Made by a program: the position numbers and the translations under genes
The notes under the pieces: model-generated
The model's input: only the letters and a program-made list of their open reading frames with translations
Database searches by the model: none
Told to the model about the DNA's origin: nothing
Source of the DNA: Thermus antranikianii DSM 12462
GTDB taxonomy: Bacteria > Deinococcota > Deinococci > Deinococcales > Thermaceae
Assembly (NCBI RefSeq): GCF_000423905.1
Contig: NZ_AUIW01000014.1
Span: 1 to 47,355, forward strand
Reading direction: 5' to 3'
Length of the DNA: 47,355 nt
Shown here: one piece after another, positions 24,096 through 32,229 of the stretch
How positions within the stretch are numbered: position 1 is the stretch's first letter
Layout: the number at the start of each line of letters is the position of its first letter

Positions 24096-25277
24096 ATGAC
24101 CCTAGCGGAATACCACCGCCTTACTCCCCTACCCCGGCCCGGGGGGGTGCTCTACGTAAAGCCGGGAGCCCGGGGATACCGGGACCCGGTTTACGAGGCC
24201 CTCCAAGCCGCCGTGATCCCCTTCGGCCAAAGGGCCTTGGACCTGAACCCCGGGGTGGGCCTGGCAAGCCTGCCCCTGGAGGGCAGGATGGAGGTGGAAA
24301 GGCTGGAAACCTCGAGGGCCGCCTTCCGTTGCCTCCAGGCCAGCGGCCTGAAGGCCCGCCTGGCCCCTCCTTGGGAAGCGGAGGAAAACGCCTACGACCT
24401 GGTGGTCCTGGCCCTGCCCGCAGGCCGGGGCACCGCCTATGTGCAGGCCACCTTGGCGGCCGCCGCCCGGGCCTTGAGGATGGGGGGCCGGGTCTACCTG
24501 GCCGGGGACAAGAACAGAGGCTTTGAGCGCTACTTTAAGGAGGCCCAGGCCCTTCTGGGCTACGGCGTGGTCCTCAAGCGGCAAGGGCCGGTGCGGGTGG
24601 CCCTTCTGGAAAAGGAACGGGAAGCCCCACCCCTACCCTCCCTCTGGCACCGGTTCCAGGCAAGGCTTTTGGGGGAGGCCTTCTCCTTCCTTCACCTGCC
24701 GGGAGTCTTTTCCGCGGGGAAGGTGGACAAGGCCTCGGTGCTCCTCTTGGAAGGCCTGGTGGGGGAGGTGGGCCGAGAAGGTGTCCGCGGCAAGCGCATC
24801 CTGGACCTGGGGGCAGGCTACGGAGCCCTCACCCTGCCCCTGGCCCGCCTGGGGGGAGAGGTGACCGCCCTCGAGGATGACCTGGTCTCGGTCCTCTCCC
24901 TGGAAAGGAGTCTAAAGGAAAACCACCTTGCCGCCCGGGTACTTCACTCCGACGTGGACGATGCCCTGGCCGAAGGTGGTGAGGAATGGAGCTCTAGATC
25001 AGTCGGGCACAAAGTTCCTGGCTTGACAGACCGGGAAGTATTTGACATCATAGTTACGAATCCTCCCTTCCATGTGGGGGGAGCGGTTATCCTGGATGTG
25101 GCCCAAGCCTTCGTGGAAGCGGCGGCAGCCCGGCTGAAGCCGGGTGGTGGGTTTTTCTTGGTGGCAAACCCCTTTCTCAAGTACGAGCCCCTACTGGAAG
25201 AGCGCTTTGGCGCTTTTAGGACGCTTCTGGTGAGGGAGTACAAGGTGCTCTTCGCTGAGAAGGCCAACCGGGGATAG
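24096..25277 (+). CDS. rsmC: 16S rRNA (guanine) N2-methyltransferase, RsmC-like
   Basis: 393 residues with two methyltransferase-like halves. The inactive N-half has LYVKPGARGYRDPVYEAL. The catalytic C-half has ILDLGAGYGALTLPLARLGG for SAM and IIVTNPPFHVGGAV as the target-base motif. It resembles Thermus RsmC, which methylates several guanines of 16S rRNA. Near 24970-25035 it carries about 20 residues (around EEWSSRSVGHKVPG) that I do not recall in the T. thermophilus protein, written in AT-rich codons. A GTG at 24090, six bases after TATCCT, could be the true leaderless start. It is divergent from ask and leads into sigA, 25 bases downstream. Confidence 0.9.
   Translation: MTLAEYHRLTPLPRPGGVLYVKPGARGYRDPVYEALQAAVIPFGQRALDLNPGVGLASLPLEGRMEVERLETSRAAFRCLQASGLKARLAPPWEAEENAYDLVVLALPAGRGTAYVQATLAAAARALRMGGRVYLAGDKNRGFERYFKEAQALLGYGVVLKRQGPVRVALLEKEREAPPLPSLWHRFQARLLGEAFSFLHLPGVFSAGKVDKASVLLLEGLVGEVGREGVRGKRILDLGAGYGALTLPLARLGGEVTALEDDLVSVLSLERSLKENHLAARVLHSDVDDALAEGGEEWSSRSVGHKVPGLTDREVFDIIVTNPPFHVGGAVILDVAQAFVEAAAARLKPGGGFFLVANPFLKYEPLLEERFGAFRTLLVREYKVLFAEKANRG
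25023..25051 (+). promoter_or_regulatory. Possible internal promoter for sigA inside rsmC
   Basis: TTGACA (25023-25028), 17 bases, CATCAT (25046-25051; matches TATAAT at four of six including the key A and final T). It lies in the AT-rich inserted stretch of rsmC, about 250 bases before sigA. Confidence 0.4.
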
Positions 25278-25301
25278 AAACCCCAAGGAGGGAGGTCCAC
25301 G

Positions 25302-26800
<1,499 letters not shown>

Positions 26801-26804
<4 letters not shown>

Positions 26805-27313
26805 CCGGGACCCCACCCCACACCGAGGGGAAAACGGGCCACCTCCTGGAGGTGGCCTTCGTCTTCATCCCGCACCAAGGCCACTTCCCTCACCACGAAG
26901 GAGCGCCTTTGGGGAGCGGGAAGCTCCTGCGCCAGCCTCCGTGCCTCCTCCTCGGATAGCCCCAGGGCCAAGGTGATGTGGGGCAGGTAGCTGGGTCCTT
27001 CGATCTCCTTCAGGGGCGGGGCCAAGGGTTCCAGGGCGTGGTATAGACGCCGGAAGGGGGTGCCCCCGTAGGCCCTCAGGTAAACCACCCCCTGGGGGAA
27101 ATACCCCCACCCCCCGAGGCGCAGACGAAAGGGAACATGCCCCCGGAGAATGCCCGCAAGGGCGATCTTCAAAGCTTCCTCCTCATAGGGCCAGTCAAAG
27201 GGTTGGCGCAGGTTAAGGTGCGGGGGGCCAAAGCCCCTTATCCCGTAAAGGGCCTGAAGCTCCTCCAGGAAACGCCTCAGGTCCTCCGGGGGCCACACCA
27301 ACACCCCATACAC
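26801..27313 (-). CDS. 2H-family phosphoesterase (2'-5' RNA ligase/CPDase-like)
   Basis: 170 residues with two His motifs, HLNLRQP near residue 50 and HITLALG near 130, the active-site pair of the 2H superfamily (RNA 2',3'-cyclic phosphodiesterase/ThpR). The first motif has Asn where Thr/Ser is usual, so activity may differ. The GTG at 27313 (VYGVLVWPP) is preferred over a longer frame because a TATACT box stands exactly six bases before it and the extension is Arg-rich and unlike the family. It is convergent with sigA, with overlapping stops. Confidence 0.78.
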
Positions 27314-27319
27314 GCCGCC

Positions 27320-27325
27320 AGTATA
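27320..27325 (-). promoter_or_regulatory. -10 box, leaderless start of the 2H gene
   Basis: Minus-strand TATACT, then GGCGGC, then the GTG at 27313. Confidence 0.55.
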
Positions 27326-27403
27326 CCCGCTGGGCCTACCCAACCTTCTTCGGGCTGACTCGAGGAAACCCTCCCTCAACCCGCTCCCCGGGACATATTA
27401 CCC

Positions 27404-27435
27404 TTGACTTAGGTGTTAACAAAGGTGTGTACTAC
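27404..27435 (+). promoter_or_regulatory. Possible control region of the pentaheme cytochrome gene
   Basis: TTGAC (27404-27408), six bases, GTTAA (27415-27419) form a near-dyad of the type bound by Crp/Fnr regulators. TACTAC at 27430-27435 could be a -10. The spacing from the TTGACT (20 bases) is too long for a simple promoter, so activation seems likely. Tentative. Confidence 0.3.
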
Positions 27436-27456
27436 CCTAGTAAGGAGGTGGCGTTT

Positions 27457-28569
27457 ATGAAAAAAGCCCTACTGGCCCTGCTGGCCCTTGGCTTGATGGT
27501 GGCCCTGTCCAACAAGGAGGCCATCCAAAAGGAGTGGGAGCAGAGCGCCCACAACAACGGGGTGATGGGGGCCAAAACCCTGAGCGTGGCCACGGTGGAA
27601 GCCCGGGCCGAGGGCGCCGCCCACTGCGCCCGCTGCCACAGCGAGCAGGGGTTCTTGGCCTGGCTGAACCAGCTGAAGAAGGGGAACCCCGGCAACCTGG
27701 TGGGGCCTGATGGCAAGGCGGCCACGGTGGACTACCTGCGCTCCTTAGGCCTCACCCAGGCCCAGGTGAAGCCCATCACCTGCAAGACCTGCCACGACGA
27801 CGACGGCGATCTCCGCCTGGTCCACGACACCCCCATGCTGCCCGCGGGCTTCCGGGCGGTGGGCGTGGGGAGCGGGGCGCTGTGCATGGCCTGCCACAAC
27901 ACCCGCAACGGGCGCATCACCTGGAACGCCGCCGATGCCGGCCGCTACACCTCCCCCCACTACTCCGCGGAGGCCGATGTCATCCTGGGCAAGAACGGCT
28001 ACTTCGTGGACGACACCCGGGAGTGGAATAACCCCCATGCCTTCTTCACCGGGGGCTCCTGCTCCACCTGCCACATGAGCCTATCCGGTAAGGACTACAC
28101 CGCCCACACCTTCAAGACCCCGGAGAACCTCTGCGCCTCCTGCCACGGGGCCAAGTACACCAAGGAGATGGTCCAGGACAACACCGAGCACCTCATGTCC
28201 CTGGTGCGCACCATGGTGAACGCCAAGGTGCTGGCGGTGCGGGACCGCATCAAGACGGTGCGGGCCTACAACCCCGACACCGGCCAGTTCACCCCCAACG
28301 TCCAGGTGAAGGCCCCCGTGTACCGGGTGGACATCGTCTCCTTCGGCGGGCAGCTGGGCTTCAAGATGGACCTCACGGACGGCACCACCCTCTGGAGCCA
28401 GCTGGGGGACATCCGCGACGAGAAGGGCCAGCCCGTCTTCTCCACCAAGGACCCTGTGGTGCGGGCCGCCTGGAACTACATCCTGGTGAAGTACGACGGC
28501 TCCAAGGGCATCCACAACCCCACCTACACCCGGGCCCTCCTCCTGGCCACGGTGGAGGCCCTGAGGTAA
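27457..28569 (+). CDS. Exported pentaheme c-type cytochrome
   Basis: 370 residues. The N-terminal MKKALLALLALGLMVALS is a signal peptide. Five CxxCH heme motifs lie at residues 57-61 (CARCH), 109-113 (CKTCH), 143-147 (CMACH), 202-206 (CSTCH) and 226-230 (CASCH). Extra His residues can serve as distal ligands. The last 140 residues have no heme motif and may be a docking domain. It probably carries electrons in the periplasm for an anaerobic reductase or sulfur/nitrogen pathway. No CxxCK motif of NrfA is present. The ATG is supported by AAGGAGG; the upstream in-frame start at 27427 would lack it. It ends in a hairpin with a T-run. Its partner is unknown. Confidence 0.88.
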   Translation: MKKALLALLALGLMVALSNKEAIQKEWEQSAHNNGVMGAKTLSVATVEARAEGAAHCARCHSEQGFLAWLNQLKKGNPGNLVGPDGKAATVDYLRSLGLTQAQVKPITCKTCHDDDGDLRLVHDTPMLPAGFRAVGVGSGALCMACHNTRNGRITWNAADAGRYTSPHYSAEADVILGKNGYFVDDTREWNNPHAFFTGGSCSTCHMSLSGKDYTAHTFKTPENLCASCHGAKYTKEMVQDNTEHLMSLVRTMVNAKVLAVRDRIKTVRAYNPDTGQFTPNVQVKAPVYRVDIVSFGGQLGFKMDLTDGTTLWSQLGDIRDEKGQPVFSTKDPVVRAAWNYILVKYDGSKGIHNPTYTRALLLATVEALR

Positions 28570-28583
28570 GGGACCCTGCCAGG

Positions 28584-28612
28584 ACCCCCCGGGGGCTCCC
28601 CCCGGGGGTTTT
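28584..28612 (+). terminator. Terminator after the pentaheme cytochrome
   Basis: Two copies of the self-complementary CCCCCGGGGG flank CTC and are followed by TTTT (28609-28612), forming a strong GC stem. Confidence 0.75.
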
Positions 28613-28620
28613 GCCGTAGC

Positions 28621-29118
28621 ATGGGAGGCGTGGACCGCACCTACCTCTACCGGGGCCGCATCCTGAACCTGGCCCTGGAGGGTCGTTACGAGATCGTGGA
28701 GCACAAGCCGGCGGTGGCGGTCATCGCCCTGAGGGAGGGGAAGATGCTCTTCGTGCGCCAGCACCGTCCGGCGGTGGGCCTAGCCCCCCTGGAGATCCCC
28801 GCAGGGCTCATGGAACCGGGAGAAGAACCCCTGGAGGCCGCCAAGCGGGAGCTGGCCGAGGAGACCGGCCTCACAGGCCGCCTCACCTACCTCTTCAGCT
28901 ACTTCGTCTCCCCCGGGTTCACCGACGAGAAGACCTACGTCTTCCTGGCGGAGGACCTGCGGGAAGCCGAGGCCACCCCGGACGAGGACGAGGCCATTGA
29001 GGTGGTCTGGCTGGAGCCAGAAAAGGCCCTGGAACTTCACCAAAAAGGGGAGGTGGAGTTCTCCGCCACCGGCATCGTGGGCATCCTCTACCACCATGCT
29101 TTTCTCCGAGGTGGCTGA
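28621..29118 (+). CDS. Nudix hydrolase, ADP-ribose pyrophosphatase (Ndx4-like)
   Basis: 165 residues, hydrolysing ADP-ribose to AMP and ribose 5-phosphate. The Nudix box GLMEPGEEPLEAAKRELAEE (continuing TGL) has all the conserved Glu residues, and the N-terminal strand RTYLYRGRILNLALEGRYE and LFSYFVSPGFTDEKTYVFLA match the Thermus ADPRase as I remember it. It begins nine bases after the terminator T-run. The C-terminus overlaps the ribF start by 23 bases, so the two are co-expressed. The start is slightly shorter than in T. thermophilus; no clear ribosome site precedes it. Confidence 0.92.
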   Translation: MGGVDRTYLYRGRILNLALEGRYEIVEHKPAVAVIALREGKMLFVRQHRPAVGLAPLEIPAGLMEPGEEPLEAAKRELAEETGLTGRLTYLFSYFVSPGFTDEKTYVFLAEDLREAEATPDEDEAIEVVWLEPEKALELHQKGEVEFSATGIVGILYHHAFLRGG

Positions 29119-29980
29119 CGTCCCCAAGGGGCCCAAGGTGGTGGCCGTGGGCTCCTTTGACGGGGTTCACCTGGGCCACCAGCACCTCCTGCGCCAGGCC
29201 CTGGCCGAGGCCAAGGCCCTCCACCAGCCCCTTTTGGTCTACACCTTTGACCCGCCCACCAAGGTCTTCACCCGGGGGGAGGGCTTCCTCATGGACCTCA
29301 CGGAGAAGGTGGAGGCCCTGAGGGCCCTGGGGGTGGAGCTCATCCTGGCGGTGCCCTTCAACGAAACCTTCGCCCGGCGTCCGGCGGAGGAGTTCCTGGA
29401 GGACCTAAGGACCCTGGGGGCCAGCCGCATCTACGTGGGGGAGGACTTCCGCTTTGGCCGGGGCCGGGGCGGGGACCCCGAGGCCCTGGCCCGGGTGGCC
29501 CCCACCCGGGTGGTGCCCCTTCTGGCCTTAGGGGGGGAGCCGGTGAAGTCCAGCCGCATCCGCGCCCTTCTCCAAGAGGGCAGGGTGGAGGAGGCCCGCC
29601 ACCTCCTGGGCCGCCCCTACGGGGCCTATGGGGTGGTGGTGGAGGGGGAGAAGCTGGGAAGGAGGCTCTCCTTCCCCACCGCCAACCTGGCGGTCCACCC
29701 CCTGAAGGTCCTTCCCCCCGGGGTCTATGCGGTGGAGGCCATGGGGGACTTCGGGCGGTACAAGGGGGTGGCCAACGTGGGCACGAGGCCCACGCTGGGG
29801 GGCGGGGAGAGGCGGCTTGAGGTCCACCTCCTGGGCTTCGCCGGGGAGCTTTACGGGGAGGAGGTGCGCCTCCTTTTCCTCAAGCACCTGCGCCAGGAAA
29901 GGCGTTTTGAGAGCCTCGAGGCCCTGAAGGCCCAGATCGCCCAGGACGTGGCCGCGGCCCGGGCCTACTTTGGGCTTTAG
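29096..29980 (+). CDS. ribF: Bifunctional riboflavin kinase/FAD synthetase
   Basis: 294 residues. The N-terminal FMN adenylyltransferase has GSFDGVHLGHQHLL, TFDPPTKVF and VGEDFRFGRGRGGD, then SSRIRALL. The C-terminal flavokinase has GRPYGAYGVVVEGEKLGR, SFPTANL, and GVANVGTRPTLGGG followed by LEVHLLGF. It makes FMN and FAD from riboflavin. The ATG at 29096 is chosen over longer frames because it gives the family N-terminus; the start lies inside the Nudix gene, so translation is probably coupled. Not in a riboflavin synthesis cluster and no FMN riboswitch seen. Confidence 0.95.
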   Translation: MLFSEVADVPKGPKVVAVGSFDGVHLGHQHLLRQALAEAKALHQPLLVYTFDPPTKVFTRGEGFLMDLTEKVEALRALGVELILAVPFNETFARRPAEEFLEDLRTLGASRIYVGEDFRFGRGRGGDPEALARVAPTRVVPLLALGGEPVKSSRIRALLQEGRVEEARHLLGRPYGAYGVVVEGEKLGRRLSFPTANLAVHPLKVLPPGVYAVEAMGDFGRYKGVANVGTRPTLGGGERRLEVHLLGFAGELYGEEVRLLFLKHLRQERRFESLEALKAQIAQDVAAARAYFGL

Positions 29981-30006
29981 GGACACCTCTCCCCCGTCCC
30001 TTCCCC

Positions 30007-30012
30007 TAAGCT
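30007..30012 (+). promoter_or_regulatory. -10 box, leaderless start of the sensor kinase gene
   Basis: TAAGCT, then GGAACT, then the GTG at 30019. Confidence 0.5.
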
Positions 30013-30018
30013 GGAACT

Positions 30019-30984
30019 GTGGACTGCGCCCGCCTGGCCGAGGCCTTGAGCGGGGCCCGGGGGAAGCAGGAGGTGTTCCGCCGGGCCCTTGCCGCCCTCG
30101 AGGCCGAGGGCATCATCCGTTGCGGGGAGGCCTACGGGGTGGGGGAAGGGCTCAAACTCTACCAGATGCAGGGGTGTCGCACCACCTGCCCCCTGGTGGC
30201 CCACTCCCGGGCCCTAGCGGAGGAGGCCCTGCAACGGGGGGAAAAGGTGGTGGATGGGCCTTTCGTGGCCCTGCCCATCCGCCAGGGGGAGAAGACCCTG
30301 GCGGTGCTGGTGCTGAGCCTGGCAGAAGGGCAGGAACTCCCCGAAGCCCTTCCCGCCCTCCTCCTCCTGGCCCTGAAGCGCCCGGGGCTGGAGCTGGCGG
30401 GGAGGCTCCTGGCCACCCAGGAGGAGGAAAGGCGCCGGGTGGGCCGGGAGCTTCACGACGGGGTAGGAAGCCTCCTCACCGCTGCCCTCCTTACCTTGAA
30501 GGTGGCGGAAAAGCACCCCGAGAAGCTCCCCGAGGCCCGCAAGCGGGTGGCGGAGGCCCTCGAGGAGGTCCGGCGGCTTTCCCGGGAACTCCGCATGCCC
30601 CTTCTGGACGATCTGGGGCTTAAGGAAGCCCTGTCCCGCTACCTGGAGGAATACCGCCAACACGGCCTTCAGGTGGAGGCTGAGCTGGACCTACCCCGCC
30701 TGCCCAAGGAGAAGGAAGTGGCCCTCTTCCGCGTGGTGCAGGAGGCCCTGACCAATGTCCTGCGCCATGCCCAAGCCCGGCGGGTATCCGTGCGCCTCTG
30801 GCAAGAGGGGGATCGCCTCTTCGGCGTGGTGAAGGATGACGGCCGGGGGTTTGACCCCGAAATAACCCCCCCCTCCGTGGGGCTTTTGGGCATGCAGGAA
30901 CGCATCCAAAGCCTGGGGGGAAGCTTTGCCCTGCGTAGCAAACCCGGCCAGGGCACGGAGGTGGAGTTCGGGGTGCCCCTATGA
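30019..30984 (+). CDS. Soluble NarX/NreB-type sensor histidine kinase
   Basis: 321 residues, HisKA_3 class. The phospho-acceptor His lies in EERRRVGRELHDGVGSLLTA, the N box is ALFRVVQEALTNVLRHAQ, and the G1 and G2 boxes are VKDDGRGFD and GLLGMQERI. There is no membrane helix, so it senses something in the cytoplasm. The first 57 residues carry Cys at 3, 35, 53 and 57 (MDC, RCGE, GCRTTC), in a degenerate GAF-like input region, suggesting a metal or iron-sulfur sensor as in NreB, though the spacing differs. It overlaps the response regulator gene by four bases and lies just upstream of the polysulfide reductase genes, its likely targets. Confidence 0.88.
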   Translation: MDCARLAEALSGARGKQEVFRRALAALEAEGIIRCGEAYGVGEGLKLYQMQGCRTTCPLVAHSRALAEEALQRGEKVVDGPFVALPIRQGEKTLAVLVLSLAEGQELPEALPALLLLALKRPGLELAGRLLATQEEERRRVGRELHDGVGSLLTAALLTLKVAEKHPEKLPEARKRVAEALEEVRRLSRELRMPLLDDLGLKEALSRYLEEYRQHGLQVEAELDLPRLPKEKEVALFRVVQEALTNVLRHAQARRVSVRLWQEGDRLFGVVKDDGRGFDPEITPPSVGLLGMQERIQSLGGSFALRSKPGQGTEVEFGVPL

Positions 30985-31577
30985 GGGTGGTGTTGGTGGA
31001 GGACCACCACCTGGTGCGCAAGGGGCTTAGCCTCCTCCTGGAGGAGGGAGGGCACCAGGTGGTGGCGGAGTTCGCCAGCGCCGAGGAGGCCCTGGCCACC
31101 CCCTGGGAGGCCGAAGTGGTCCTCCTGGACCTGAACCTGCCGGGGATGGGGGGCCTAGAGGCCCTCCCCCACCTGGCCCAAAGGGCCAAGGTGCTGGTGG
31201 TCTCCATGCACAACGAACCCGCCTACGTGGCCCGGGCCTTTGCCCTGGGGGCCCGGGGTTACCTGCCCAAAGACGCCCTGGACCAAGACCTCCTGGAGGC
31301 CCTAGCGCGCCTTTCCCAAGGCCTCCGCTACCTCCACCCGAGCCTGACCGAAGCCCTCCTGGAGGGGCAGGCAGAGCCCGGCCCCGAGGTCCTTTCCGAA
31401 AGGGAGAGGGCCGTGGTGGCCCTCCTGGCCCAGGGCTACACCCTCTCCCAGGTGGCCGAGCGCCTGGGGCTTTCCGTGAAGACCGCTTCCACCTACAAGC
31501 AACGGGCCCTGAACAAGCTGGGCCTCATGGACACCCCCGAGCTGGTGCGCTGGGCCAGGGAGCACGGCCTGGCCTGA
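30981..31577 (+). CDS. NarL/FixJ-family response regulator
   Basis: 198 residues: receiver domain with VVLVEDHHLVRKG, phospho-acceptor Asp in VVLLDLNLPGMGG, the Ser/Lys switch residues in VVSMHNEP and GYLPKDAL, then a LuxR-type helix-turn-helix around LSERERAVVALLAQGY and LGLSVKTASTYKQRALNKLG. It pairs with the upstream kinase (ATGA overlap). The most obvious target is the region 31587-31655 before the torD-psr operon, which has inverted repeats. Direct evidence of the regulon is absent. Confidence 0.92.
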   Translation: MRVVLVEDHHLVRKGLSLLLEEGGHQVVAEFASAEEALATPWEAEVVLLDLNLPGMGGLEALPHLAQRAKVLVVSMHNEPAYVARAFALGARGYLPKDALDQDLLEALARLSQGLRYLHPSLTEALLEGQAEPGPEVLSERERAVVALLAQGYTLSQVAERLGLSVKTASTYKQRALNKLGLMDTPELVRWAREHGLA

Positions 31578-31586
31578 GGGCCCTGA

Positions 31587-31604
31587 TTGGGACATTCTTC
31601 CCAA
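31587..31604. promoter_or_regulatory. Inverted repeat upstream of torD-psr, candidate regulator site
   Basis: TTGGGA, six bases CATTCT, TCCCAA: a perfect 6-6-6 inverted repeat in the 124-base gap. It is a plausible site for the adjacent NarL-type dimer. Confidence 0.45.
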
Positions 31605-31629
31605 GGACATTTGCCTTAGGAGAACTTCC

Positions 31630-31655
31630 GACAGGGAGAGGGAAAACCCTCTGTC
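31630..31655. promoter_or_regulatory. Second inverted repeat/hairpin upstream of torD
   Basis: GACAGGGAGAGGG, loop AAAA, CCCTCTGTC. Nine pairs with a four-base bulge on the left arm. It may be an operator half-site pair or a structured 5' UTR. Confidence 0.35.
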
Positions 31656-31701
31656 TCGTGAAAGAAGGGGCAAGCCCTAGCCTGAGGCCAGGAGGTGAGG
31701 C

Positions 31702-32229
31702 ATGGAACTCCTGGGCTGGGTCACAGCAAGCCTCTTCGCCCCACCGGGGGAGGCCTTCTTCCGGGAGCTCTCCGCGGGCACCCTGGAGGAGGCGCTGGAG
31801 GAGCTCACGGGCCACCCCGTGGCCCTGCCCCAGGTGGCTCCCTCCGAGCTCCAGGCCGCCTACACCGCCCTCTTCGTCAGCAACCCGAGCGGGCTCCCCG
31901 CCCCCCCCTACGCGGGCTATGCCCTGGACGGGGAGCTCTTCGGCCCCTCCTACCACCGGCTTCTGGAGCTCTACCGGGAGGGGGGCCTCGAGGTCCAGGA
32001 AACCTGGCGCGACCTCCCCGACCACCTCTCGGCCCTGGGGGAGGCCATCGCCCTCCTGAACCCCAGACGGCCCGACCTCTCCCGCCGCCTGGTCCAGGAG
32101 TTCCTTCACCCCTGGCTGAAACGCTTTGGCCCGGCGGTAAAAGCCCACGACCCCACCGGCTTCTATCGCGAGCTGGTGGAACTTTTAGAGGAGGCCATCC
32201 ATGCAAAGACGGGAGTTTCTGAAGCTTAG
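31702..32229 (+). CDS. TorD/DmsD-like molybdoenzyme maturation chaperone
   Basis: 175 residues, all-helical. The middle PPYAGYALDGELFGPSYHRL and the final LHPWLKRFGPAVKAHDPTGF (continuing YREL) match the TorD/NarJ-type chaperone pattern of a conserved D-x-x-x-G-P segment and an HxxPxxxxF-like end. It would hold the PsrA precursor by its Tat signal until the molybdopterin cofactor is loaded. AGGAGGTGAGGC precedes the ATG. It overlaps the psrA start by 29 bases, so the chaperone and its client are made together. Confidence 0.85.
   Translation: MELLGWVTASLFAPPGEAFFRELSAGTLEEALEELTGHPVALPQVAPSELQAAYTALFVSNPSGLPAPPYAGYALDGELFGPSYHRLLELYREGGLEVQETWRDLPDHLSALGEAIALLNPRRPDLSRRLVQEFLHPWLKRFGPAVKAHDPTGFYRELVELLEEAIHAKTGVSEA

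Noticed and set aside
25042..25070. Second TTGACA inside rsmC as a sigA promoter
   Set aside because: At 17 bases the -10 position reads CCCTTC, no match; the first TTGACA at 25023 fits better.
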